A DNA stretch of 58,969 bases from an uncultured Clostridia bacterium (GTDB lineage Bacteria; Bacillota; Clostridia; Christensenellales; Borkfalkiaceae), in assembly GCA_944376295.1 (NCBI GenBank), contig CALWCE010000012.1, positions 1 through 58,969 on the forward strand. Reading direction: 5' to 3'. Within the stretch, counting starts at the first letter, position 1, and each line of letters starts with the position of its first letter. Positions 42,464-51,002 of the stretch are shown here, piece after piece. The notes under the pieces were generated by a model. It had not been told where the DNA came from. It did not search any database and saw only the letters and a program-made list of their open reading frames with translations. The position numbers were made by a program, and so were the translations under genes.

Positions 42464-44557
42464 ATGATGAATGTTCCCCAGATCTTTGCATCCGACGTCT
42501 TCAACTGTCAGGTCATGCAGGAGCGTCTCCCCAAGGAGATCTATAAGTCGCTCGTCAAGACCATCCGCTTCGGGCATCCGCTCGACATGAGCGTTGCGAA
42601 CGTCGTCGCCAACGCCATGAAGGACTGGGCGGTGGAGAAGGGCGCGACCCACTTCACCCACTGGTTCCAGCCCATGACGGGCATCACGGCGGAAAAGCAC
42701 GACAGCTTTATTTCGCCCACCAAGGACGGCAAGGTCATCATGGAGTTTTCGGGCAAGGAGCTCGTGATGGGCGAGCCCGACGCCTCTTCCTTCCCCTCGG
42801 GCGGGGTCCGCGCCACCTTTGAAGCGCGCGGCTACACGGCGTGGGATCCCACGTCCTTCGCCTTCGTCAAGGACGGCACCCTCTACATCCCCACGGCGTT
42901 CTTCTCGTACAGCGGCGAGGTGCTCGACAAAAAGACGCCGCTATTAAAGAGCATGGAAGCGCTCAATAAGGAGGCGCTGCGCATTTTGCGGCTGTTCGGC
43001 AACACGACGGCGCAGCGCGTCATCGCGCAGGTCGGGGCGGAGCAGGAATACTTCCTCATCGACCGCGCCGTCTACGAAAAGAGAAAGGACCTCATCTTCA
43101 CGGGCAGGACGCTGTTCGGGGCGAAGGCGCCCAAGGGGCAGGAGCTTGAAGACCACTATTTCTGCCCCATCAAGCCGCGCGTCTCGGCATTCATGAAAGA
43201 GCTCGACGAAGAACTGTGGCGGTACGGCATCCTCGCCAAGACCAAGCACAACGAGGTCGCGCCCGCCCAGCACGAGCTTGCACCCATCTTCACCTCCATC
43301 AACGTGGCGTCCGATCAGAACCAGCTCATGATGGAGATCATGAAGGAAGTCGCAAGCCGCCACGGGCTCGTATGCCTGCTGCACGAAAAGCCCTTTGAGG
43401 GCATCAACGGCTCGGGCAAGCACAACAACTGGTCGATGGGTACGGATACGGGGCTCAACCTGCTCGACCCCGGTACGACGCCCGCCGAAAACGGGCAGTT
43501 CATGCTCTTTCTGATGGCGGTCATCAAGGCGGTCAACGACCATCAGGATCTTCTGCGCCTCTCTGTGGCGAGCGCGGGCAACGACCACCGCCTCGGCGCG
43601 AACGAAGCCCCGCCCGCCATCGTCTCGGTATTCGTGGGCGAAGAGCTCGAAGCCATCCTCGCGGCGCTCGAAAAGGAGGAGACGTACAAGGGCTCCGACC
43701 GCAAGGTAATGAAGCTGGGCGTCGATGCGCTGCCCGTCATCCCCAAAGATACGACGGATCGGAACCGCACCTCCCCCTTCGCCTTTACGGGCAACAAGTT
43801 CGAGTTCCGCATGGTGGGCTCCTCCTTCTCGCTCGCAGGGCCCAACATCACCATCAACGCGATCGTCGCGGATACCCTGAGGCAGTTTGCCGACGAGCTG
43901 GAAAAGGCTCCCGACTTCACGGCGGCGCTCCACGCCCTCGTCGTGCGCACCATCCGCGAGAACAAGCGCATCATCTTCAACGGCAACAACTATTCGCCCG
44001 AATGGACGGAGGAAGCGGCAAGAAGAGGGCTGTGCAACCTCAAAAACGCCGCCGAGGCGCTGCCGCATTTTGCGGACGAGAAGAACATCGCCCTCTTCGA
44101 ACGCATGAAGGTGTTCACGGCGCGCGAGGTCGTCACCCGCACCGAGATCATGCTGGAAAACTATTCCAAAGTACTCGGCATCGAAGGGCTCACCATGCTC
44201 GACATGGCGCGGCGCGACATCTTCCCCGCCGTCAGCGGTTATGTGCGCGAGCTTGCAAAGACGGCTGCCGACGTGAAAGCGGCGCTCCCCGGGGCGGAGA
44301 CGCCCGCCGAGGAAGAGACGGCACGGCAGCTCCTTGCCCTGAACACCGAGATCGCCGCGAAGGCGAAGGAGCTCGAGGCGCTGCTTTCTGAGGCGCAGAC
44401 CGTTTCCGAAACGGCGGCGCAGGCGACGTTCTTTGCGGAAAAAGTGCTCCCCGTCATGCAGCAGCTGCGCTCCGCTGCAGACGAAGCGGAGAGCCTCACC
44501 GACGAAAAGGCATGGCCCTTCCCGACGTACGGAGATCTGCTGTTCAGCGTGACTTAA
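42464..44557 (+). CDS. glnN: Glutamine synthetase type III
   Basis: A 697-residue GSIII, the large dodecameric glutamine synthetase making glutamine from glutamate, ammonia and ATP. It begins with the GSIII region IFASDVFNCQVMQERLPKE. Active-site blocks are GAEQEYFLID, APAQHELAPIF, GINGSGKHNNWSMGTDTG (the ammonia/glutamate site with its histidine), ASAGNDHRLGANEAPPA and NKFEFRMVGSS. The C-terminal ~150 residues form the helical extension. GGAGG lies 5 or 8 bases before two adjacent ATGs (42464, 42467). An in-frame ATG at 42380 lies inside the leader hairpins and was rejected. It is likely controlled by the ANTAR attenuator. Confidence 0.95.
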   Translation: MMNVPQIFASDVFNCQVMQERLPKEIYKSLVKTIRFGHPLDMSVANVVANAMKDWAVEKGATHFTHWFQPMTGITAEKHDSFISPTKDGKVIMEFSGKELVMGEPDASSFPSGGVRATFEARGYTAWDPTSFAFVKDGTLYIPTAFFSYSGEVLDKKTPLLKSMEALNKEALRILRLFGNTTAQRVIAQVGAEQEYFLIDRAVYEKRKDLIFTGRTLFGAKAPKGQELEDHYFCPIKPRVSAFMKELDEELWRYGILAKTKHNEVAPAQHELAPIFTSINVASDQNQLMMEIMKEVASRHGLVCLLHEKPFEGINGSGKHNNWSMGTDTGLNLLDPGTTPAENGQFMLFLMAVIKAVNDHQDLLRLSVASAGNDHRLGANEAPPAIVSVFVGEELEAILAALEKEETYKGSDRKVMKLGVDALPVIPKDTTDRNRTSPFAFTGNKFEFRMVGSSFSLAGPNITINAIVADTLRQFADELEKAPDFTAALHALVVRTIRENKRIIFNGNNYSPEWTEEAARRGLCNLKNAAEALPHFADEKNIALFERMKVFTAREVVTRTEIMLENYSKVLGIEGLTMLDMARRDIFPAVSGYVRELAKTAADVKAALPGAETPAEEETARQLLALNTEIAAKAKELEALLSEAQTVSETAAQATFFAEKVLPVMQQLRSAADEAESLTDEKAWPFPTYGDLLFSVT

Positions 44558-44565
44558 AAATTAGG

Positions 44566-44620
44566 GAAAGCGGCGCGGACAAAGGGATGCCGTGCGGTAT
44601 CCCGCCGCCCGCCTTCCCGG
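44566..44620 (+). promoter_or_regulatory. Strong three-tier hairpin between glnN and amt
   Basis: GGGAA/TTCCC, GCGGC/GCCGC and GGGATGCC/GGTATCCC nest into one long hairpin. No T-run follows, so it may stabilise or process mRNA rather than terminate. An AAAGGG loop-like sequence resembles the glnN ANTAR loop, but the flanking stem is weak. Confidence 0.45.
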
Positions 44621-44668
44621 ATAAAATTTGCTATTGGGAGACTATGAACATATTTTGGAGGTAATCTT

Positions 44669-46420
44669 ATGGAAATTTTTGGATCGACGGGCGTTTGGTT
44701 TCTGATCGGCGCCATCCTCGTCTGGTTCATGCAGGCAGGGTTTGCCATGGTGGAAACAGGCTTCACGCGCGCAAAGCACGCGGGCAACATCATCATGAAG
44801 AACCTTCTCGACTTCTGCCTCGGCACCATCGTGTTCGTGCTGCTCGGGGCGGGGCTTCTGATGGGAGAGGACGCCCTCTTCGGGCTGGTCGGCATCCCCA
44901 ATCTCGACTTGTTCTCGAATTTTGAGACGTATGACTGGTCGACCTTCTTCTTCAACCTTGTGTTCTGCGCGACGACGGCGACCATCGTCTCGGGCGCGAT
45001 GGCAGAGCGCACCAAGTTCCTCTCCTACTGCATCTACTCCCTTGTCATCAGCGCCGTCGTCTATCCCATCGAGGCGCACTGGGTGTGGGGTGGCGGCTGG
45101 CTCACCAATGAGATCGCGGGCGTCTACTACGTCGACTTCGCGGGCTCCTCGCTCATCCACATGGTGGGCGGCATCTCCTCCTTCATCGGCGCGCTCATCT
45201 TAGGACCGCGCTATGGCAAGTACCTCGATAAGGACGGCAAGCCCACCTTAAAGCGCAAAGAGGCGAAGTTCGTCCGCGCCATTCCCGGGCACAACATCCC
45301 CATCGGCGCGCTCGGCGTGTTCATCCTCTGGTTCTGCTGGTACGGCTTCAACGGCGCGGCGACTTCGGGCATGACGCAGCTCGCGCAGGTCCTCGTCACC
45401 ACCACCGTGGCGGCGGCGACGGGCACCATCTCGACGATGGTCTTTACCTGGATCAAGAACAAGAAGCCCGATGTCTCCATGACGCTCAACGGCTCTTTGG
45501 CGGGGCTCGTTGCCGTAACGGCGGGCTGTGCGAACGTCGATGTCGTCGGCGCCTTCTTCATCGGGCTCGTCGCGGGCATCCTCGTTGACGTCGCCGTCGA
45601 AGTCATCGATAAGAAACTGCACGTCGACGACCCCGTGGGCGCCATCGCGGTGCACGGCATGAACGGGCTCTGGGGCACCATCGCCGTCGGGCTGTTCTCG
45701 ACGGGCATCAACCCCGTGGGCGATTCGGCGCAGAAAGGGCTCTTCTACGGCGGCGGCTTGAATATGCTCGGCGTACAGCTTCTCGGCATCGTCTGCATCG
45801 CCGCATGGACGATCGTCTGCATGATCGCGCTCTTCCAGCTCCTCAAACACACCTGCGGCATCCGCGCTTCCGGGATCGAAGAGATCGAAGGGCTCGACAA
45901 GCATGAACACGGGCTCGTCAGCGCCTATGCAAACTTTGCGCCCGTTCCCCTCGCGGCGGAAATGCTCGACCCCGATATGACGGCAGAAGAGGGTGCCGCG
46001 GAAGAAGCTCCCGCCGAAGCGCCCGCGCCTGCGGAGATCCCCGTCGTCCATGCAAGCGCAAAGGCGGAAAAACTTTCCAAGGTCGTCATCGTTGCCAAGC
46101 AGTCCAAGTTCGACGATCTGAAAACCGCCCTCGAAGCGGTCGGCGTAACGGGCATCACGGTGACGCAGGTGCTCGGCTGCGGCGTCGAAAAGGGCGCAAG
46201 CGAGTACTACCGCGGCGTCAAGGTGGATATGGACCTTCTGCCCAAAGTCAAGGTGGAGGTCGTCGTCAGCAAGGTGCCCGTCGAAAAGGTCGTTGAGGCG
46301 GCACGCGCGGCGCTCTACACGGGGCATATCGGCGACGGCAAGATCTTCGTCTATGACGTGGAGGACGTCGTCCGCGTGCGCACCGGCAAGAGCGGCTACG
46401 ACGCTCTGCAGGAAGACTAA
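44669..46420 (+). CDS. amtB: Ammonium transporter fused to a PII signalling domain
   Basis: A 583-residue protein. Residues ~1-410 are an Amt channel of about 11 membrane helices (FMQAGFAMVETGFTRAKHAG, VWGGGWL, FAGSSLIHMVGGISSFIGAL, AIAVHGMNGLWGTIAVGLFS). An acidic Ala/Pro linker follows, then from ~470 a complete PII (GlnB/GlnK-like) domain: KLSKVVIVAKQSKFDDLKTA, T-loop with YYRGVKVDMDLLPKVKVEVV, and GHIGDGKIFVYDVEDVVRVR. PII normally blocks Amt depending on 2-oxoglutarate and ATP/ADP; here gate and sensor are one chain. TGGAGG precedes the ATG. Confidence 0.93.
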   Translation: MEIFGSTGVWFLIGAILVWFMQAGFAMVETGFTRAKHAGNIIMKNLLDFCLGTIVFVLLGAGLLMGEDALFGLVGIPNLDLFSNFETYDWSTFFFNLVFCATTATIVSGAMAERTKFLSYCIYSLVISAVVYPIEAHWVWGGGWLTNEIAGVYYVDFAGSSLIHMVGGISSFIGALILGPRYGKYLDKDGKPTLKRKEAKFVRAIPGHNIPIGALGVFILWFCWYGFNGAATSGMTQLAQVLVTTTVAAATGTISTMVFTWIKNKKPDVSMTLNGSLAGLVAVTAGCANVDVVGAFFIGLVAGILVDVAVEVIDKKLHVDDPVGAIAVHGMNGLWGTIAVGLFSTGINPVGDSAQKGLFYGGGLNMLGVQLLGIVCIAAWTIVCMIALFQLLKHTCGIRASGIEEIEGLDKHEHGLVSAYANFAPVPLAAEMLDPDMTAEEGAAEEAPAEAPAPAEIPVVHASAKAEKLSKVVIVAKQSKFDDLKTALEAVGVTGITVTQVLGCGVEKGASEYYRGVKVDMDLLPKVKVEVVVSKVPVEKVVEAARAALYTGHIGDGKIFVYDVEDVVRVRTGKSGYDALQED

Positions 46421-46451
46421 CTTTTGCTCACACTCTCTACATAATCCAAGG

Positions 46452-46487
46452 GAAGCGCTTCCGCCTCGTGCGGGGGCGCTTCTCTTT
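46452..46487 (+). terminator. Intrinsic terminator of amt
   Basis: GAAGCGCTTCCGC and GCGGGGGCGCTTC form a 13 bp stem (two G-T pairs), followed by TCTTT. Confidence 0.7.
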
Positions 46488-46510
46488 GCTATCATCCAAA
46501 ATTATATCGG

Positions 46511-46587
46511 TTTGACTTTCTTCCGCCTAAGAACAGGCGAACTATAAGTTACACTTATATTATGCTTCAAAAATGGCGAAAGTCAAA
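46511..46587 (+). promoter_or_regulatory. Nested inverted repeats upstream of the glutamate synthase promoter
   Basis: TTTGACTTTC (46511-46520) and GAAAGTCAAA (46578-46587) are perfect complements. Between them lie two smaller hairpins, CGCCT-AAGAAC-AGGCG and TATAAG-N5-CTTATA. This gives a three-way-junction or cruciform shape just before the promoter at 46602. It may bind a regulator or be an RNA from an upstream start; no known class is recognised. Confidence 0.5.
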
Positions 46588-46601
46588 TGCCGTTCAAAAA
46601 C

Positions 46602-46630
46602 TTGACCGCAAAAAAACAAGGGAATATAAT
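46602..46630 (+). promoter_or_regulatory. Promoter of the glutamate synthase operon
   Basis: TTGACC, 17 bp, TATAAT, about 60 bases before the first gene's ATG. Confidence 0.75.
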
Positions 46631-46699
46631 GGCATTGCTTGTTTCACAAAAGCGACAGATTTCTTTCAGGGAGGTTCGGGCTTTTCCGAGATATGGGTT

Positions 46700-47794
46700 A
46701 TGAGAGAAGGTGAATTCCGCGACCCTTCGGGGTGCGCCATAGTGGGCGTCATCGACCGCAGCGGCAAAAAAATGACGGGCGAGGGCATGATCAAAGCCAT
46801 CGAAGTCATGCACGACCGTTCCAACGGCCTCGGCGGCGGCTTCGCGGGCTACGGCATCTATCCGCACTACAAAGATTTTTACGCCTTTCATCTCTTCTTC
46901 GAGACGCAGAAGGCGCAGGAAGAGACGGAGGCGTTCTTAAAAAAGCACTTCGAGATCGTGTACGCTTCGGAGATCCAGACGCGCAAACTCTCCGCCGTGC
47001 AGAACGAGCCCGTCATCTTCCGCTATTTTTTGGCGCCGCTCCCGCAAAAACTTTCCAATTCTCATCTGACGGAACGGGAGTATGTGGCGCGCTGCGTCAT
47101 CCGCGTCAACAGCGAGATCGGGGGCGCATACGTCTTTTCGAGCGGCAAGAATATGGGCATCTTCAAGGGGGTAGGCTATCCCGAGGACATCGGCAGATTT
47201 TACCGCCTCGAAGAGTACGAGGGCTATGCCTGGACGTGCCACGGCAGGTACCCCACCAACACCCCGGGCTGGTGGGGCGGCGCGCACCCCTTCGGACTTT
47301 TGGACCTCTCCGTCGTGCATAACGGAGAGATCTCCTCTTACGACGCCAACCGCCGCTATATGGAAATGTTCGGCTACAAATGCACGCTGCAAACGGATAC
47401 CGAAGTCATCACCTATATCATCGACTATCTCGTGCGGCGGCAGGGGCTCACCCTGGAGGAAGTTTCCCACGTCATCGCGGCGTCCTTCTGGTCGACCATC
47501 GACAGAAAGGAAGAGCCCGCGCGCAGCCAGGAAGCGCTCCTTCGCAGGATGTTCCCCTCCCTCCTCGTCACGGGACCGTTCTCCATTATCGTGGGCTATA
47601 CGGGCGGCATCATGGGGCTGTGCGATCGCCTCAAACTGCGCTCCATGATCTGCGCAGAGAAGGGCGACAGGGCGTATCTTTCCAGCGAGGAGAGCGCAGT
47701 CAGGCGCATCGAACCCTCGCTCGATAAAATTTACTCCCCCGCGGGCGGCGAGGCAGTCATCTATGAACTCTATCATCAGGGAGGGCGGGCATGA
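46700..47794 (+). CDS. Glutamate synthase, class II glutamine amidotransferase subunit
   Basis: A 364-residue Ntn-type amidotransferase equal to the N-terminal domain of GltB. The nucleophile is probably Cys12 in PSGCAIVGVID, exposed after removal of a short propeptide (as in GltB). Further blocks are YAWTCHGRYPTNTPGWWGGA, HPFGLLDLSVVHNGEISSYDANRRYMEMF (parts of residues ~195-225) and LQTDTEVITYIIDYL. It releases ammonia from glutamine and passes it to the FMN subunit. The start at 46700 has only a weak ribosome site; GGGAGG lies 25 bases upstream without a suitable start codon in phase. It overlaps the next gene by four bases. Confidence 0.9.
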   Translation: MREGEFRDPSGCAIVGVIDRSGKKMTGEGMIKAIEVMHDRSNGLGGGFAGYGIYPHYKDFYAFHLFFETQKAQEETEAFLKKHFEIVYASEIQTRKLSAVQNEPVIFRYFLAPLPQKLSNSHLTEREYVARCVIRVNSEIGGAYVFSSGKNMGIFKGVGYPEDIGRFYRLEEYEGYAWTCHGRYPTNTPGWWGGAHPFGLLDLSVVHNGEISSYDANRRYMEMFGYKCTLQTDTEVITYIIDYLVRRQGLTLEEVSHVIAASFWSTIDRKEEPARSQEALLRRMFPSLLVTGPFSIIVGYTGGIMGLCDRLKLRSMICAEKGDRAYLSSEESAVRRIEPSLDKIYSPAGGEAVIYELYHQGGRA

Positions 47795-49302
47795 TGCAGC
47801 TCTATATCAGACCGGACTATGAAGTCATACGCAATGAAGCGCGCTGCATCGCCTGCCGCATCTGCGAACGGCAGTGCGCCAACGAAGTGCATTCCTTCGA
47901 CCCCGAAACGGGGCTCATGCGCTCGGACGAGAGCAAATGCGTCAACTGCCACCGCTGCGTCAGTCTGTGCCCCACGCACGCACTCAAGATCGTCAAGACG
48001 GACGACACTTACCGCGAAAACGCCAACTGGGAGGCGCAGACCATCCACGAAGTATACCGCCAGGCGAACACGGGCGGCGTGCTCCTCTCCTCGATGGGCA
48101 ACCCCAAGCCATACCCCGTGTTCTGGGATAAGCTGCTCATCAACGCTTCGCAGGTCACTAACCCGCCCATCGACCCCTTACGCGAACCGATGGAGACGCA
48201 GCTCTATCTCGGCAAGCGCACGGTGAAGGCGGAACGGGAAGAAAACGGGCTCTTAAAAGACACCCTCCCGCCGCAATTAAAGCTCTCCGTTCCCATCCTC
48301 TTTTCGGCGATGAGCTACGGCTCCATCTCCTACAATGCACACGAGAGCCTTGCGCGGGCGGCGGAAGCGCTCGGCACCTACTACAACACGGGCGAGGGCG
48401 GGCTGCACAAAGATTTTTATAAGTACGGCAAGAACACCATCGTGCAGGTGGCTTCGGGCAGGTTCGGCGTCCATAAGGAATATCTGGAGACCGCCGCCGC
48501 CATCGAGATCAAGATGGGTCAGGGCGCAAAGCCGGGCATCGGCGGGCATCTCCCGGGCGGCAAGATCAGCGAGGACGTCTCCAAGACGCGCATGATCCCG
48601 CAGGGCGTCGATGCCATCTCTCCCGCGCCCCATCACGACATCTATTCCATCGAGGACTTGAAGCAGCTCGTCGATTCCCTCAAAGAGGCGACGGAATACA
48701 AAAAGCCGATCATCGTCAAGATCGCGGCGGTGCATAACGCGGCGGCGATCGCAAGCGGCATCGCGCGGAGCGGGGCGGACATCATCGCCATCGACGGTTT
48801 CCGCGGCGGCACGGGCGCGGCGCCCACCCGCATCCGCGATAACGTGGGCATCCCCATCGAGATGGCGCTCGCCCAGATCGACACGCGCCTGCGCGAAGAG
48901 GGCATCCGCGACAACGTGTCCATTCTCGTCGGCGGCTCCGTGCGTTCGAGCGCGGACGTCGTCAAGGCGATCGCCTTGGGCGCGGACGCCTGTTACATCG
49001 GCACGGCGGCGCTTTTGGCACTCGGCTGCCACCTCTGCCGCTCCTGCCATACGGGCAAGTGCAACTGGGGCATCGCCACGCAGCGGCCCGACCTTGTCAA
49101 GCGCCTCAACCCCGACCTCGGCTATGAGAGGCTCGTCAATTTAGTATCCGCCTGGAAGCATGAGATCGAGGAGATGATGGGCGGCATGGGCATCAACTCG
49201 CTGGAAGCCCTGCGCGGCAACCGCCTGATGCTGCGCGGCATCGGGCTCACTGATACCGAGCTTCGCCTTCTGGGCGTGCGCTATGCGGGCGATTCCTTAT
49301 GA
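47791..49302 (+). CDS. Glutamate synthase FMN/Fe-S catalytic subunit
   Basis: A 503-residue protein like the archaeal-type GltS core. Residues ~15-75 hold two [4Fe-4S] motifs (CIACRICERQCANE and CVNCHRCVSLCPTHA). The FMN TIM barrel follows, with SAMSYGSISYNAHESLARAA, NTGEGGLHKDF, KMGQGAKPGIGGHLPGGKI and IDGFRGGTGAAP. The 3Fe-4S cysteines are in CHLCRSCHTGKC. It makes glutamate from 2-oxoglutarate and ammonia channelled from the amidotransferase subunit. The N-terminal ferredoxin part suggests electrons come from the small Fe-S protein next to it. Confidence 0.93.
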   Translation: MMQLYIRPDYEVIRNEARCIACRICERQCANEVHSFDPETGLMRSDESKCVNCHRCVSLCPTHALKIVKTDDTYRENANWEAQTIHEVYRQANTGGVLLSSMGNPKPYPVFWDKLLINASQVTNPPIDPLREPMETQLYLGKRTVKAEREENGLLKDTLPPQLKLSVPILFSAMSYGSISYNAHESLARAAEALGTYYNTGEGGLHKDFYKYGKNTIVQVASGRFGVHKEYLETAAAIEIKMGQGAKPGIGGHLPGGKISEDVSKTRMIPQGVDAISPAPHHDIYSIEDLKQLVDSLKEATEYKKPIIVKIAAVHNAAAIASGIARSGADIIAIDGFRGGTGAAPTRIRDNVGIPIEMALAQIDTRLREEGIRDNVSILVGGSVRSSADVVKAIALGADACYIGTAALLALGCHLCRSCHTGKCNWGIATQRPDLVKRLNPDLGYERLVNLVSAWKHEIEEMMGGMGINSLEALRGNRLMLRGIGLTDTELRLLGVRYAGDSL

Positions 49303-49319
49303 TCGCGGGGAGGAAAACA

Positions 49320-49766
49320 ATGAAACGCATCTACGTCAAGGAACAATGGTGCCTCGGGTGCCATCTCTGTGAATATGAATGCGCCTATGCAAACTCGGGC
49401 ATTGCCGATATGGTACGGGCGCTCAAGGGAAAGGCCATCCATCCCCGCGTGCGGGTGGAGGATGCGGGAGAAGTGCACTTTGCCGTCAACTGCCGCCACT
49501 GCACCGACCCCGTCTGCGTGCAAAGCTGCATTTCGGGCGCACTCACGAAGGGCGAGGACGGCATTGTGCGCATCGACAAACAAAAATGCGTCGGGTGCCT
49601 CACCTGCGTGCTCGTCTGCCCCTACGGCGCGGTGCTGCCCTCTCCCGAGGGTCACGCCGCCATGAAGTGCCAGCTCTGCACCGATAACACGATGGGCGAG
49701 CCCAACTGCGTCAAACACTGCCCGAACGGCGCCATCGTCTATGAAGAGAGGGAGGCAATGCAATGA
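49320..49766 (+). CDS. 4x[4Fe-4S] ferredoxin-type electron-transfer subunit
   Basis: A 148-residue HycB/NapG-like iron-sulfur protein. Four cysteine clusters are visible: CLGCHLCEYEC, CRHCTDPVCVQSC, CVGCLTCVLVC and CQLC...CVKHC. Such subunits wire flavoproteins to catalytic subunits. GGGGAGG precedes the ATG. Between the FMN subunit and a FAD/NAD(P)H oxidoreductase it most likely carries electrons from NAD(P)H to glutamate synthase. It overlaps the next gene by four bases. Confidence 0.88.
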   Translation: MKRIYVKEQWCLGCHLCEYECAYANSGIADMVRALKGKAIHPRVRVEDAGEVHFAVNCRHCTDPVCVQSCISGALTKGEDGIVRIDKQKCVGCLTCVLVCPYGAVLPSPEGHAAMKCQLCTDNTMGEPNCVKHCPNGAIVYEEREAMQ

Positions 49767-51001
49767 AACGATATCCTTACGTCATCCTCGGTTGTTCGAT
49801 CGCCGCCGTTGCCGCCATCGAGGGCATCCGCTCTCAGGACAAAAAGGGCGACATCCTCGTCGTCGGCGAAGAGCCCTGCAGGGCTTACGGGCGTCCGCTC
49901 ATTTCCTATTATCTTCTGGGCGAGACCGACCTTCCGCGCATGGACTACCGCCCCGAAAAATTCTACGAAGAGAACAACGTTACTCTGCGTCTCGGCATGC
50001 GGGCAGAACGCATCGACCCCGAAGAAAAGACGGTCACCCTTTCGGACGGAGAGAAGTTCGGCTATGAAAAGCTCCTCGTTGCAACGGGCTCCCGCCCCTT
50101 CGACCCGCCCATGGAGGGCATCGAACACGTCAAGGAGAGCTTTCATTTCATGACGAAAGCGGACGCGCTCGCCCTCGACAAGGCGCTCTCGCCCGAAAAG
50201 CGGGTGCTCATCGTGGGCGCGGGACTCATCGGGCTCAAATGCTTCGAAGGCATCGCGGCGCGCGTCAAGAGCGTTGCGATCGTCGATCTTGCAGACCGCA
50301 TCCTGCCTGCTATCCTCGACGAGACGGGCGCAAAGATGGTGCAGAGCGCGCTTGAAGCACGCGGCGCAGCGTTCTTCCTTTCGGACAGCGTCCTTCGCTT
50401 TGAAGGCAACACCGCTCACTTGAAGAGCGGCAAGACGGCGGAGTTTGATCTTCTCGTCATCGCCGTCGGCGTGCGGCCGAACACGGAACTTATCAAAGAG
50501 GCGGGCGGAGAAGTGCGCCGCGGCATCGCCGTAGACGAATGCGGCAGAACGAACCTTCCCAATATCTTCGCTGCGGGCGACTGCGCGGAGAGCTTCGACA
50601 TCGCAAGCGGCACGAACAGAGTGCTGGCGCTCCTTCCCAACGCCGCCTTTCAAGGGCGTACGGCGGGCATCAATATGGCAGGCGGCAAGGCAACACTTAA
50701 AAACGCCGTCGCCTTCAACTCCATCGGATTTTTCGGCACGCACGTCATGACGGCGGGCGTCTACGAAGGAGAGGAGTACTGCGAGCGCACCGAACGCACT
50801 TATAAGGCGCTCTTTACCAAGGACGGACTGCTGAAAGGCTTTATTTTGGTAAACCTTCCCGAACGGGCGGGCATCTACTTGAAGCTCCTCAAAGAGCGCA
50901 TCCCGCTCGGAGCAGTCGACTTTGAGGCGCTGAAAACTTCCCCCGCGTGGAGCGCGTTCTCCCCCGAAGCGCGGGCAGAAAACTTTGCACGGGAGGTGTG
51001 A
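49763..51001 (+). CDS. FAD-dependent NAD(P)H oxidoreductase of the glutamate synthase cluster
   Basis: A 412-residue pyridine nucleotide-disulfide-type flavoprotein. The FAD motif is YVILGCSIAAVAAIEGIR, the NAD(P)H motif VLIVGAGLIGLKCFEGI, and NIFAAGDCAES binds the FAD tail. A C-terminal domain (TYKALFTKDGLLKGFILVNL) resembles the NirB/rubredoxin reductase group. It replaces the GltD subunit of ordinary bacterial glutamate synthase as the electron input module. Its coupling to this reaction is inferred from the operon. Confidence 0.88.
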   Translation: MKRYPYVILGCSIAAVAAIEGIRSQDKKGDILVVGEEPCRAYGRPLISYYLLGETDLPRMDYRPEKFYEENNVTLRLGMRAERIDPEEKTVTLSDGEKFGYEKLLVATGSRPFDPPMEGIEHVKESFHFMTKADALALDKALSPEKRVLIVGAGLIGLKCFEGIAARVKSVAIVDLADRILPAILDETGAKMVQSALEARGAAFFLSDSVLRFEGNTAHLKSGKTAEFDLLVIAVGVRPNTELIKEAGGEVRRGIAVDECGRTNLPNIFAAGDCAESFDIASGTNRVLALLPNAAFQGRTAGINMAGGKATLKNAVAFNSIGFFGTHVMTAGVYEGEEYCERTERTYKALFTKDGLLKGFILVNLPERAGIYLKLLKERIPLGAVDFEALKTSPAWSAFSPEARAENFAREV

Positions 51002-51002
51002 G

